From contig CAUBOH010000001.1 in assembly GCA_958437495.1 (NCBI GenBank), forward strand, positions 96,970 through 160,969: a stretch of 64,000 nucleotides of DNA, given 5' to 3'. The notes under the pieces are model-generated. The model was not told where the DNA came from. It made no database searches and saw only the letters and a list, made by a program, of their open reading frames with translations. The translations under genes and the position numbers were made by a program. The number at the start of each line of letters is the position of its first letter. Positions within the stretch are counted from its first letter, which is position 1. Shown one piece after another: positions 28,202-39,963 of the stretch. This DNA comes from an uncultured Collinsella sp. (lineage in GTDB: Bacteria; Actinomycetota; Coriobacteriia; Coriobacteriales; Coriobacteriaceae).

Positions 28202-29482
28202 TTACTTTTCAGCAGCCTTACTGAGAAAGCCGGAAACGATAGCAAACGCAGCAATCATAAGGTTGCAGGCAATGCAGAAGATAAATACTCCCTGGAATGA
28301 CCCTGCCATGCCGTAAACCTTCATCATAACCGGCATTCCAAAAGCGCCGACGACATAGCCCGCCGAGCAAACGATCGAATAGATTCTTCCAAAATCGCGT
28401 GACCCAAAAAGCGAGAGGAGGAGCATCGGCATTGCGGTCCCAACGATGGCGAACATGACATCGTTTACGCCGGCTGCGATGATGGAAACGGTCTCATTGC
28501 TTCCACCAATGATGAGAAGCAGGAAGGAAAGAATGCTGACACCTGTCCATGCGACCGTTGCTTTAATAGCGCCAAGCTTGTCGCATGTTTTGCCTACGAA
28601 GGGATTTAGGAAGATATCGGAGAGTGAAGCTGCCGAGACCATTAAACTTCCTACGATAGGATTGAAACCGACCTCGCTTGCATAGGTCGGGAACAGCTGG
28701 TTCATGCAGCAGGTGAGCTGCGCCACGCAAAGCAGGAGGACGCAGAGAATAAAAGACGGCGTTTTCGCGGCATCGCGGAGTGCCATGCCCGAAAGGACAT
28801 TCTCCTGCTCATCGGCGCTGCCGCTCTCATGGGTTTCGGAGATTGTCTCTCCGTACGGAAGCATGTTGCGGTCAGAGGGTTTAAGGCGAATGATAAATGC
28901 ACTCGCAGGCAAAATCATGGCTGCAGAAACGGCAGCTAGTACGATGTATCCCGTACGCCAGCCTTGCTGCTCGATAACCAGCGTAATGACAGGACTCAAC
29001 AACAGCGTGCAGAGAGAATTAACGCCCCAGGCAAGGCCGATGGCGAGACCGGACGACTTGCTGAACCATTGGTCAATGACATCGGACATGCAGACGCCCG
29101 TTGTGAACGAAAAGCAGACGCCGATCACTGCGGCGGAGACGATGAACATCCAGACCTCGGTGTAGAACGCCATTGCAGCGTCGGCGGCAATAAGGACGAG
29201 TTCAACGCAAATATGCCACGGTTTGCCTATTACTTTTGGAATAAAACGGCTCAAAAGTGGAAGTCCAAGTGCAAGGCCAAGAAGAATCGCAGTGAAATAG
29301 AAAGAGAAAGAAGTGTAGTCAAAGCCTAGGTCTTCACATACTGGAGCAACGAATGAACCAGCAATGATGCTATATGTGCCAGTTGTTCCGGCGGACATTA
29401 AACCGAGCGCAATAACGACGATCCAAGCAAATGCGCCACTCTCACGGGGGCGATTTTTAATGGCTGGTGTGGCGAGAGTCAT
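28202..29482 (-). CDS. Second OFA-type MFS transporter
   Basis: 426 residues, 12 helices, and strong similarity to the protein at 23557 throughout (both have GLMSAGTTG-YSIIAGSFV, DVIDQWF-KSSGLAIGLAWGVNS and LTCCMNQLFPTYASEVGF). GGAG precedes ATG 29482. It has its own promoter overlapping an operator copy, so it belongs to the same TetR regulon. The pair may form import and export, or two affinity forms, for the same compound (inference). Confidence 0.88.
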   Translation of the reverse strand: MTLATPAIKNRPRESGAFAWIVVIALGLMSAGTTGTYSIIAGSFVAPVCEDLGFDYTSFSFYFTAILLGLALGLPLLSRFIPKVIGKPWHICVELVLIAADAAMAFYTEVWMFIVSAAVIGVCFSFTTGVCMSDVIDQWFSKSSGLAIGLAWGVNSLCTLLLSPVITLVIEQQGWRTGYIVLAAVSAAMILPASAFIIRLKPSDRNMLPYGETISETHESGSADEQENVLSGMALRDAAKTPSFILCVLLLCVAQLTCCMNQLFPTYASEVGFNPIVGSLMVSAASLSDIFLNPFVGKTCDKLGAIKATVAWTGVSILSFLLLIIGGSNETVSIIAAGVNDVMFAIVGTAMPMLLLSLFGSRDFGRIYSIVCSAGYVVGAFGMPVMMKVYGMAGSFQGVFIFCIACNLMIAAFAIVSGFLSKAAEK

Positions 29483-29518
29483 GGCTACTCCATTTCTATC
29501 GGCAATACATCATATATG

Positions 29519-29557
29519 CCTACCGATAGGTATATAAACCACAGGGCGCTTCGTCAA
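29519..29557 (-). promoter_or_regulatory. MFS promoter with TetR operator 3
   Basis: Minus strand TTGACG (29552-29557), 17 bases, TATACC (29529-29534). CCTACCGATAGG at 29519-29530 overlaps the -10 and shares the CTACCG half-site with operator 1. Confidence 0.7.
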
Positions 29558-29607
29558 GCATTAAGCGGGGAGAGGGGCTCTTAGCGTGCTGAACGGTAAG
29601 AGTCCCC

Positions 29608-29638
29608 AATGTGACAAAGGGACTGTCCCTTTGTCACA

Positions 29639-29640
<2 letters not shown>
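29608..29640. repeat. Perfect 33-base REP-like palindrome
   Basis: AATGTGACAAAGGGAC, one central base, GTCCCTTTGTCACATT. It overlaps the last base pairs of the ABC gene stop codon. Confidence 0.9.
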
Positions 29641-32893
<3,253 letters not shown>

Positions 32894-33037
32894 GGACGGC
32901 AACCTCTCCTGCGCAGGCACCCTGCCCGCTCTCCTCCGCCGTTCGTATTCGACGCGTTTGTCCTACTCTATCCCCATTTTTTACCAGCGCCAATGAGAAA
33001 TGTAACGAAGCGCGCCAAAAAACGAGCAGGACGGTGC

Positions 33038-33065
33038 CCAAAAAGAGGTCCCGAGCGGGACCTCT
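33038..33065 (-). terminator. Terminator of the redox operon
   Basis: Minus strand AGAGGTCCCGCTCGGGACCT then CTTTTT, 80 bases after the lipoprotein stop. Confidence 0.85.
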
Positions 33066-33144
33066 ATATGGTGGAGCTTATCTTAAAAGGTAGCGGACTA
33101 CTTCGCACAGCGACACACGATCCTCGCTATGCTTTACGCGTTTT

Positions 33145-34116
33145 TTACTGCTCGCTATTCGCAATCGCCTGGTCGATAAGCTTGTCGAGTGCTGCGCGCT
33201 GCTCGGCGGAGCTGATGGCTCCCACGATTGGATCCCCTACGATGTTGCCATTCTGATCGATGACATACGTTGTCGGGAACGAGAACAAATTTGACGTAAA
33301 CTTACCGGCCTCGCTATCCGACTTGAACCAGATGTTCTTATATGTCACGCCCTTCTTGCTCAGCACGTCCTTGGCATCTGCAATCTCGCCCTTGTTGCCA
33401 TCGAGCGTAAAGGAATTGACACCCACGACCTGGCCGCCCTTCTTGGCAAGATCCTGATTCAGTTTCTCAAGATCGCCCAGCTCGCCCACGCACGGCTTGC
33501 AAGTGGTGAACCAGAAGTTCATGACGGTAACCTTGTTCTTAGCGAACAGCTCGTCGCTGCTCACGTCGTTGCCATCCAGATCCTTGCCCGTAAAGCTGGG
33601 GAACTTCGTCGCCTCGCTCGAAGCATTGGCACCAGCCGTCATGCCAGCGGTCGAAGCGTCGACGCTCTCGCCTGAGCTCGGCGTGCTTCCACAACCGGGG
33701 AACTCCTTCTCCAGGCTCTCGAGCTTGTCCTCGATCTCCTTGATCTGCTGTGCACCGGCCTTGAGCGTCTTAAGCTCATCCGCCGTGAACTCATCCTTGG
33801 CGCCGTCGATGGTCTTGAGCAGGAAATCGCCGTAATTGCTGCCGTCCTCAATCATTGCCGAGTCTTTATTTGCCGCATTGAATACCTTTTCCCACAGCGC
33901 GTTATCACTCGAAAAGATATCGTTCTCCTTCTGCATGAGTTTTGCATACAACTCGGCGGCCTCGTCGGCATTGGCCGGCTTCTGCGCAGTGAGTTCTGCG
34001 ATCTTAGAATCGGAGCCCGCAGATTCGCTCGCATTGCCGCCAGGTGCCGAGCACGCCACAAGACACAAGGCCAGTACCGGCACCATAAACAGGGCCGCAA
34101 TCTTAGAAAGCTTCAT
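33145..34116 (-). CDS. TlpA-like thioredoxin-fold lipoprotein
   Basis: 323 residues. Signal peptide with lipobox LVAC (Cys22 lipidated). A helical region of about 120 acidic residues precedes a redoxin domain with FTTCKPC as the CxxC site and FPTTYVIDQNGNIVG as the cis-Pro strand. It reduces or oxidises thiols outside the membrane. ATG 34116 has GGAGGA at six bases; the ATG at 34122 touches the site. Last gene of a three-gene operon with a NapH-like protein and a CxxC microprotein; the membrane partner probably supplies electrons. Confidence 0.9.
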   Translation of the reverse strand: MKLSKIAALFMVPVLALCLVACSAPGGNASESAGSDSKIAELTAQKPANADEAAELYAKLMQKENDIFSSDNALWEKVFNAANKDSAMIEDGSNYGDFLLKTIDGAKDEFTADELKTLKAGAQQIKEIEDKLESLEKEFPGCGSTPSSGESVDASTAGMTAGANASSEATKFPSFTGKDLDGNDVSSDELFAKNKVTVMNFWFTTCKPCVGELGDLEKLNQDLAKKGGQVVGVNSFTLDGNKGEIADAKDVLSKKGVTYKNIWFKSDSEAGKFTSNLFSFPTTYVIDQNGNIVGDPIVGAISSAEQRAALDKLIDQAIANSEQ

Positions 34117-34145
34117 GGTCATTCCTCCGTTTTGTCGAAGCTTGT

Positions 34146-35048
34146 TTACTTTTTATCGGCGGTCAAGGGAAGCTTTTCCGCCGACACATCCAGGCCATAG
34201 CGATAGCTGATGGCATCGACAGGGCAGGCCCCAATGCACTTTCCACACCGGATGCATTCGGCATGATTGGGCGCGCGGACCACATCAACGTCCATCTGAC
34301 AAACCTTTGAGCACTTGCCGCACGAGACGCATTTGCATGCGTCAACCCGAATCCCCAGTAGGGACACCCTATTCATAAGCGCATAGAATGCGCCGAGTGG
34401 ACAAATCCATTTGCAGAAGGGGCGGTAGAACAAAACGCTCAGCACTACCACGGCAATGAGAACGGCAAGTTTCCAGGTAAAGAGTTGGCCCAGCGCAGAT
34501 CGAATGCCGGCATTGGCAATGGCCAGCGGAATGGCACCCTCGAGCACACCCTGCGGACAGACGTATTTGCAAAAGAACGGATCGCCCATGCCCACGTCGT
34601 TAACCACCAAGACGGGCAGCAGCACCACGGCAAACAGCAGCACGACGTACTTGATGTACGTGAGCGGCTTGAGCTTTTTCGTGGAGAACTTTTTGCCGGG
34701 AATCTTATGAAGCAGCTCCTGCAGCCAGCCAAACGGGCACAGAAAGCCGCATACAAAGCGTCCCAGCAGCACGCCGAGCAAAATGAGCGTACCGGTGACG
34801 TAGTAAGAAAAGTTGAACTTGGATGAACCTACCACCGACTGGAACGACCCGATGGGACACGCACCCGATGCCGCGGGGCACGAATAGCAATTAAGTCCAG
34901 GTACGCAGACTGTTTTTCCCGCGCCCTGATAGATGCCGCCTTTGGCAAAGTTTGGCAGGTGAATGTTGGTGATGAGCGTCGCCGCCGCCTGAATGAATCC
35001 GCGAAATCGGGCCAAAACATGCGACGCAGTGTTTTCTCTTTTATCCAA
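34146..35048 (-). CDS. NapH-like membrane ferredoxin (4Fe-4S)
   Basis: 300 residues, four to five helices, Cys-rich. CVPGLNCYSCP, CGFLCPFGW and FCKWICPLGAFY are NapH/RnfB-type quinol-side motifs; the C-terminus has two 4Fe-4S clusters (CVSCGKCSKVC, CIRCGKCIGACP). Transfers electrons across the membrane, here probably to the TlpA-like lipoprotein. I choose TTG 35048 because GGAG precedes it; this start overlaps the stop of the small gene upstream by eight bases, implying coupling. Confidence 0.82.
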   Translation of the reverse strand: MDKRENTASHVLARFRGFIQAAATLITNIHLPNFAKGGIYQGAGKTVCVPGLNCYSCPAASGACPIGSFQSVVGSSKFNFSYYVTGTLILLGVLLGRFVCGFLCPFGWLQELLHKIPGKKFSTKKLKPLTYIKYVVLLFAVVLLPVLVVNDVGMGDPFFCKYVCPQGVLEGAIPLAIANAGIRSALGQLFTWKLAVLIAVVVLSVLFYRPFCKWICPLGAFYALMNRVSLLGIRVDACKCVSCGKCSKVCQMDVDVVRAPNHAECIRCGKCIGACPVDAISYRYGLDVSAEKLPLTADKK

Positions 35049-35187
35049 TTCCGATACACTCCAAGCACAGCCTAATCGCTTTGGCCAGCACGGCATCCGC
35101 CTCGCCACGCATAACGCCAAAGCACACCATGGCAATTCCGACGATCAACAAAGCGACCTGTACCACGGGTTTTACCGCTTTGAACAA
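35041..35187 (-). CDS. CD1871A-like CxxC microprotein
   Basis: 48 residues from TTG 35187, eight bases after AAGGAG. One membrane helix (VVQVALLIVGIAMVCFGVM) and the ending RLCLECIGIG, the LCLECIGIG signature I associate with the CD1871A family of CxxC proteins. These small genes typically sit beside NapH-like and TlpA-like genes, as here, and likely act in thiol or electron transfer. The frame overlaps its neighbour. Confidence 0.78.
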   Translation of the reverse strand: MFKAVKPVVQVALLIVGIAMVCFGVMRGEADAVLAKAIRLCLECIGIG

Positions 35188-35277
35188 CCTGACCACTCCT
35201 TTCGTTACGCGACCATTGGACCATATCGACTATAAAATCCGTGTTAAGCGCGATTTGGAATGTGCGAGGAGACTGTT

Positions 35278-35952
35278 ATGCGAATTTTGATCGTCGAGGA
35301 CGAGCGAGCGCTGTGCGATGCAATCGCGCGCAGCTTGCGAAACTTGGCGTACAGCGTCGACTGCTGTCACGACGGACAGGAGGCGCTCGATCTACTGGAC
35401 GTTGAGGCCTTCGACCTCGTGGTACTCGACCTCAACCTTCCCCGTATCGACGGCATGACCGTACTCAGGGAACTTAGGAAAACTGACTGCGAGACGAAGG
35501 TACTGATTCTGTCCGCACGTGGCGAAGTATCCGATAAAGTCGCCGGACTCGATGCCGGCGCCAACGATTACCTCACCAAGCCGTTTCATCTGGACGAGTT
35601 TGCGGCAAGGATTCGCAGCCTTACCCTCAGACGCTTTACACAAAGCGACATAGTTTTAACCTGCGGAAAGCTCCGCTTTGACACCAAGGCGCGCATCGCT
35701 TCCGTGGACAGCGCGGCTTTATCTCTTACGCGCAAGGAAACGGGAATCTTGGAATACCTGATGCTTAATCAGGGGCGTCCGGTAAGTCAAGAGGAGCTTA
35801 TCGAGCACGTTTGGGATAGCAGCGTGAACAGCTTTAGCAACGCAACCCGCGTTCATATCTCGTCACTCCGCAAAAAGCTGCGTGGCGCATTGGGATACGA
35901 CCCGATTCGCAATCGGATTGGAGAGGGCTACGTTATGGAGGATGGCGAATGA
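35278..35952 (+). CDS. OmpR/PhoB-family response regulator
   Basis: 224 residues: receiver domain (acidic VEDERA, phospho-Asp in LVVLDLNLP, Lys in YLTKPF) and winged-helix output domain. ATG 35278 has GAGGAG upstream; the frame to 35260 is a weaker start. It overlaps the kinase gene by four bases (ATGA). Divergent from the redox operon, which it probably controls (inference). Confidence 0.93.
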   Translation: MRILIVEDERALCDAIARSLRNLAYSVDCCHDGQEALDLLDVEAFDLVVLDLNLPRIDGMTVLRELRKTDCETKVLILSARGEVSDKVAGLDAGANDYLTKPFHLDEFAARIRSLTLRRFTQSDIVLTCGKLRFDTKARIASVDSAALSLTRKETGILEYLMLNQGRPVSQEELIEHVWDSSVNSFSNATRVHISSLRKKLRGALGYDPIRNRIGEGYVMEDGE

Positions 35953-37088
35953 AAGGGCTTTCGCTGCAATGGCGCATAACGATCATGACGGCACTGCTCA
36001 CGTGTGCAGCATGCGTGCTGACGAACTGCCTGGTCGGCTATACGGGCATGCGCTACATGGATGCCATCGGCAGTAACATCTCGGCCTTTAACGCAACCGG
36101 CGAAGATTCGCCCCAGGCGTTCGACCCAACGAAAGCGGCCCCCGATGACAAGGTCACGATCGTCGTAAACGACGCACAGGAGTCTTTTGGCACGACAACC
36201 TGGTGCATCACGGCTGGAGTCACACTCCTTGGCGGCGTGCTGGCATACTTTGTGAGCGGCCGTGCGCTCAAACCGCTACGGGCTTTTGCAGCCCAGGTTG
36301 AGCGTGTGCAGCCTGACAACCTAAGCGAAATCAGACTCAGTGAAGATGTGCCCACCGAGCTACAACGATGCAGCGCCTCTTTCAACGACATGATCGCCCG
36401 TCTTGGCGAAGGGTTCTCTGCACAGCGTCAGTTTACCGGCAACGCCGCACACGAGCTGCGCACCCCGCTCGCCCTTATGCAAGCACAGATTGAACTATTC
36501 ATTTCCGAGCGCTCCGGTTTGCAACCCGAAACAGCCGAGCTGCTCGGCCTGCTACAAGAACAAACCGAGCGCATGTCTCGAATGACCAAGGTATTGCTCG
36601 AGATGAGTGAGCTCCGCAGTGTCCCTTGCGAGGACGATGTGGAACTCGGTCCCCTGTCCGAAGAGGTCCTCACCGACCTTGCGCCACTTGCCGAGAATAA
36701 GGGCATAGCCCTCAATTGTGCTGGAGACGCTTTAGTAATCGGGAACGATGCGCTCCTCTATCGACTGGTGTTTAACTTGGCCGAAAACGCCATCCGTTAC
36801 AGCTGCTCCGGCTCGACTGTCAACGTCTCCATTAACGACAGCGACAGCCATGTACTCCTGCGAGTCAAAGATGAGGGCCCGGGAATACCCAAACAGTACC
36901 GAGAGAGCATCTTCCAGCCGTTCTTTCGTCTAGACAAATCCCGCAGCAGGGCATACGGCGGCGCAGGGCTCGGACTAGCGCTCGTTTGGGAGATTGCAGC
37001 TCTTCACGGTGGCACGGTAGAGGTCGAAGCAAGTTCCGAGAACGGAACCGTGATGCTCGTGACCCTCTCAAAGGGGGCCACCACGTGA
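35949..37088 (+). CDS. Sensor histidine kinase
   Basis: 379 residues: two helices with an ectodomain of about 65 residues, HAMP near 95-145, dimerisation box with His in AAHELRTPLALMQAQIE, and HATPase motifs NLAENAIRYS, DEGPGIP and GGAGLGLALVWEIA. Partner of the regulator at 35278. The small ectodomain has no obvious Cys; the signal is unknown. Confidence 0.93.
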   Translation: MKGLSLQWRITIMTALLTCAACVLTNCLVGYTGMRYMDAIGSNISAFNATGEDSPQAFDPTKAAPDDKVTIVVNDAQESFGTTTWCITAGVTLLGGVLAYFVSGRALKPLRAFAAQVERVQPDNLSEIRLSEDVPTELQRCSASFNDMIARLGEGFSAQRQFTGNAAHELRTPLALMQAQIELFISERSGLQPETAELLGLLQEQTERMSRMTKVLLEMSELRSVPCEDDVELGPLSEEVLTDLAPLAENKGIALNCAGDALVIGNDALLYRLVFNLAENAIRYSCSGSTVNVSINDSDSHVLLRVKDEGPGIPKQYRESIFQPFFRLDKSRSRAYGGAGLGLALVWEIAALHGGTVEVEASSENGTVMLVTLSKGATT

Positions 37089-37118
37089 TCCGACTGTCCA
37101 GGGGCCCCACTCGGCATT

Positions 37119-37412
37119 GTGAAACGCGTCCCAAAACTTGGACATGAGAAATGGGAGGCAGTTCGCATCTATGCCGAGGACGAAGTCCTGGCGGGGATTC
37201 AGGATGCGCAGAGGAAGCTTACGGCAGAAAACCCCGACAGAGTCGTGACCGTCGGCGGCAACTGTATGGTGTCGCTTGCCCTCTTCGATTACCTGCACGG
37301 GAAATACGAGAACGTTGGAATCGTCTGGATCTATGCGCATCCGGATGTATCCACGCTGAATGATGACTTCCCCAACGCTCACGCCATGGTACTTGGCAGC
37401 CTTTTGGGAGAA
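37119..37412 (+). pseudogene. Arginase/agmatinase-family remnant
   Basis: About 98 residues are arginase-like: VVTVGGNCMVSLALFDYL, then GIVWIYAHPDVST and NAHAMVLGSLLGE. The metal-ligand pattern D-A-H is broken (Y for D), and sequence after LGE is unrelated and antisense to the next remnant. N-terminal part may also be short. It is a broken gene. Confidence 0.6.
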
Positions 37413-37695
37413 AGTCATCCCGGTCTTCGGCGGCGAATAACGCGAATGTCCGCAGGCAGACTCCAACCTGTGCGCGGAGAAGCTGGGCGACGCAAACAAG
37501 ATTCCTCGACTTGAGCATGGAGATGAATCCGTCTATCAGTCTCATCGCATACTCAGAGGAGGATGCCAGATATAGATCCCATTGGGTAAAGTCGCCGTTC
37601 ATGAAGGGAATCACTGCATTGCGCTCGGCGACTCTCAAGGCACTCAGGCTTTGTTCTATTTTCTCAGCTTCTTGTTTGAACTGTTCGCTATCCAA
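37411..37695 (-). pseudogene. 5' part of a gene, joined tail-to-tail to the arginase remnant
   Basis: From 37695 the reverse strand codes for about 95 well-formed residues (MDSEQFKQEAEKIEQSL..., then NLVCVAQLLRAQVGVCLR), then passes into the antisense of the arginase fragment at about 37411. No family recognised. A deletion joining two genes explains both. Confidence 0.5.
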
Positions 37696-37699
37696 AATG

Positions 37700-38107
37700 C
37701 CCCAAATGCCGGCTTCTCAGCAAATCAAAAAAACAAGAGAGACAGAGATTAGGTTCATGCTCCACTGAACCCGCGCTTCCAGTCGAGGCGCTCCTCCTCA
37801 AAGATCTCCCCGGAGTCCCGTATCTCGCGCCCCTCACGGATCTGTCCATATCAGTGTAGCCAATCCAAGCACAGCCCCACCGCACGGCCCAGTCGCTTCC
37901 GGTCCTGCGTGGCCCCGTGAAGGCGGAAGGGCGTGGCTGTGGGCGGTGCGTTCCTTTCTCCTCGTACTTTTTTGGGCATGCGTCACGCCCCCCCGCGCAG
38001 CGCTGAGAGCGAATCGGCGCAGGCTTGGGGACAGTTGCGTAGAGGTTGAGGTTCGGGTTTCGCCGGCTTACGCAGCTTGGCGGGCAGAGCGCCCGGGCTC
38101 GCTGCGC
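37700..38107. other. Remnant-rich interval without a supported gene
   Basis: The minus strand has a short frame ending RLGRAVGLCLDWLH near 37857, vaguely like the C-terminus of the CxxC microprotein at 35041, but it has no start or ribosome-binding site. The rest is G+C-rich with no credible frame. Confidence 0.4.
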
Positions 38108-38362
38108 CTAGGGCGCGGCGGGATCCGCGACGTCGGAGGTGTCGATCTCGTCCAGATTGGCGAGCTGGCTGATGAACGGGATACTCTCGTATTCGTCCAC
38201 CTCGACGCCGCCGAGCACGATGGTGCTGTCGCGCGTGTCGATTTGGGTTGTGAACACAGCCGGATCGAAACCCGAAGCGATAAAGCCAATGCCCGCGAGG
38301 ACAACGCCCGCGGCAACGAGCCCGCCCGCCACGGCAAGGTAGATCTTCTTCGCGCTGGTCAT
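38108..38362 (-). CDS. Small membrane-anchored protein of the PadR-DUF1700 operon
   Basis: 84 residues: MTSAKKIYLAVAGGLVAAGV..., one helix, then an acidic ectodomain. Third gene downstream of padR and DUF1700; in many such operons this position is held by a longer DUF4097 beta-repeat protein, so it may be a short form. AAAGGAG precedes the start. Function unknown. Confidence 0.65.
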   Translation of the reverse strand: MTSAKKIYLAVAGGLVAAGVVLAGIGFIASGFDPAVFTTQIDTRDSTIVLGGVEVDEYESIPFISQLANLDEIDTSDVADPAAP

Positions 38363-38377
38363 GGTACTCACTCCTTT

Positions 38378-39001
38378 CTACGCCGCAAGATGCGCGGCAG
38401 CGCCGCCCTTCTCGCCCTTACCCTTCCAGAAGGGCGAGGCGGCCTTCCTCGCCCAGAGCGCCGAGAGGCGCGCGATTTGTTTTGAGGCGGCCCAAGCGCC
38501 AGTACCAACGAAGAGCGCCACGCCGACGAGGCCGAGCCCCACGCCCGCCGAGGCGAGGACGTACGGGAAGTGGCCGATGGTGACGCCGCTTACGGCAAGC
38601 AGGAGCCCAACTACGCCCGCGCCCCCGAGTGCCGCCGCGACGATCCACACGCAGAGCGCCAGCACCCAGATGCAGATATAGACCGTGACGGCCACGGCGG
38701 CGAAGGCGGCGAGCAGCGGCACCCACACCGGGGAGCCCACGATGGTCAGCACCCACAGCAGCGCGGTGCTGCACCGGCGCGTCCTCGCGATCGCGCGCGG
38801 CACGGCGGGCAGGTCGTCGAGCGTGGCCTCGGCAACCTCGCCGGGGGCGCCCATGGCGGCCACGGCCTCCTCCTCGCTCATACCGTCCTCCATGCGGTCG
38901 GCGATGGCCTCCGCATAGAACGCCTTGGTCTCCTCCACCTGCTCGGCCGGCAGGCAGGCGAGCAGCTCGCCCAACCGGCCCAGAAACTCATCGCGCGTCA
39001 T
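38378..39001 (-). CDS. DUF1700-family membrane protein
   Basis: 207 residues. The N-terminus MTRDEFLGRLGELLACLPAE and EEAVAAMGAPGEVAEATLDD are the DUF1700 signature; four helices follow. These proteins accompany PadR regulators. ATG 39001 lies inside the end of padR (14-base overlap). Function unknown; perhaps a membrane stress module. Confidence 0.85.
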   Translation of the reverse strand: MTRDEFLGRLGELLACLPAEQVEETKAFYAEAIADRMEDGMSEEEAVAAMGAPGEVAEATLDDLPAVPRAIARTRRCSTALLWVLTIVGSPVWVPLLAAFAAVAVTVYICIWVLALCVWIVAAALGGAGVVGLLLAVSGVTIGHFPYVLASAGVGLGLVGVALFVGTGAWAASKQIARLSALWARKAASPFWKGKGEKGGAAAHLAA

Positions 39002-39308
39002 GGTGCGCCCCCTCAACGTATGCGTAAATCTCCCGTACGGACGGCCACTCGGCCAGGAACTCCTCGATGCGCGCTCGCCCGTCGTCCGTGATGCGGTAGT
39101 ACCGGCGCAGCCGCCCGTTGTGCTCGGCGGAGCGCGCCGTGATGCACCCGGCCTTCTCCAGGCGCTTGAGCAGCGGGTAGAGCGTCGACTCTGTGAGCCC
39201 CATGCTCGCCGGCACGTCCTTCACGATCTGGTAGCCGTAGGACTCCTCGCCGGAGACGGCCGCAAGCACGCAGGCCTCCAGGAAGCCGCGCTTCATCTGT
39301 GCCTCCAT
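38988..39308 (-). CDS. PadR-family transcriptional regulator
   Basis: 106 residues: MKRGFLEACVLAAVSGEESYGYQIVKDVPA... then LTESTLYPLLKRLEKAGCI, a typical PadR winged helix with a C-terminal dimerisation helix. AAAGGAGG precedes ATG 39308. First gene of the operon; the palindrome at 39329-39351 is its likely site. Confidence 0.9.
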   Translation of the reverse strand: MEAQMKRGFLEACVLAAVSGEESYGYQIVKDVPASMGLTESTLYPLLKRLEKAGCITARSAEHNGRLRRYYRITDDGRARIEEFLAEWPSVREIYAYVEGAHHDAR

Positions 39309-39328
39309 CCGCACACCTCCTTTCGTCA

Positions 39329-39351
39329 TATACTGTGCTATACACACTATA
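39329..39351 (-). promoter_or_regulatory. PadR operator/promoter palindrome
   Basis: TATACTGTG, five bases, CACACTATA: an interrupted palindrome in the position of the -10 region, 20 bases before the padR start. Confidence 0.55.
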
Positions 39352-39550
39352 CGATGCAAGGTATTAGAGGTCAACTCTCATCGCGAAGATTCTCCGGCCC
39401 CTGCGCGCTGCGAACGTGATGTCGCGGGGCGGTTGGCATTATGCATGAAACGTCAAGTAACGCTCTTTTGATCCACTTCCACTCGGCCCCATATGCCTTG
39501 TACAACGCCCCCCCTTCGACCTCGGGTTCAAGAGAGCCGCTAGGCTGGAC

Positions 39551-39823
39551 GTGCCGGACGGTAAGGTCCTGGACGCCATGGTGGACTTCTCCGATACCAT
39601 GCGGGTCATGGGTCTACGCCGATGGAGGCCCACGCACGCGGCAGGGCTCGCCCGTCACCGCTGGTCGCCGGACGATCCCCACGCCCCGCTCGCCAACGCG
39701 CAGGCGACAGCAGCAGTCCAGCGCTGGTTGGAGACGCCGGAATGCCCAGAAGATGCGTTTCTCATCGCTGCGACAGAGCTTTTTGCAGGGGTGGCAATTT
39801 ATCCTAATGTCGAGGTCAGCTAG
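39551..39823 (+). CDS. Hypothetical protein or remnant
   Basis: 90 residues from a GTG with no clear ribosome-binding site; the frame is open further upstream (to about 39453). The product has no recognised domain, though residues such as RWLETPECPEDAFLIAATELFAG look protein-like. May be the end of a truncated gene. Confidence 0.35.
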   Translation: MPDGKVLDAMVDFSDTMRVMGLRRWRPTHAAGLARHRWSPDDPHAPLANAQATAAVQRWLETPECPEDAFLIAATELFAGVAIYPNVEVS

Positions 39824-39963
39824 GCTTCGGTAGCCACCTTGGAAGCATCGCCAATAGACTCTTCCTTTATACGTTCGGCATAATCGTAGGCGATACCCAC
39901 AAATTCCAGTCCCGAGCAACAGGAGTACAATTGCTGCTATTGTTGCCAGCTGTTGGGAGATGG

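Noticed and set aside
37857..37920. Second CxxC microprotein gene
   Set aside because: The ending RLGRAVGLCLDWLH is only faintly similar, lacks the second Cys, and has no start codon nearby.
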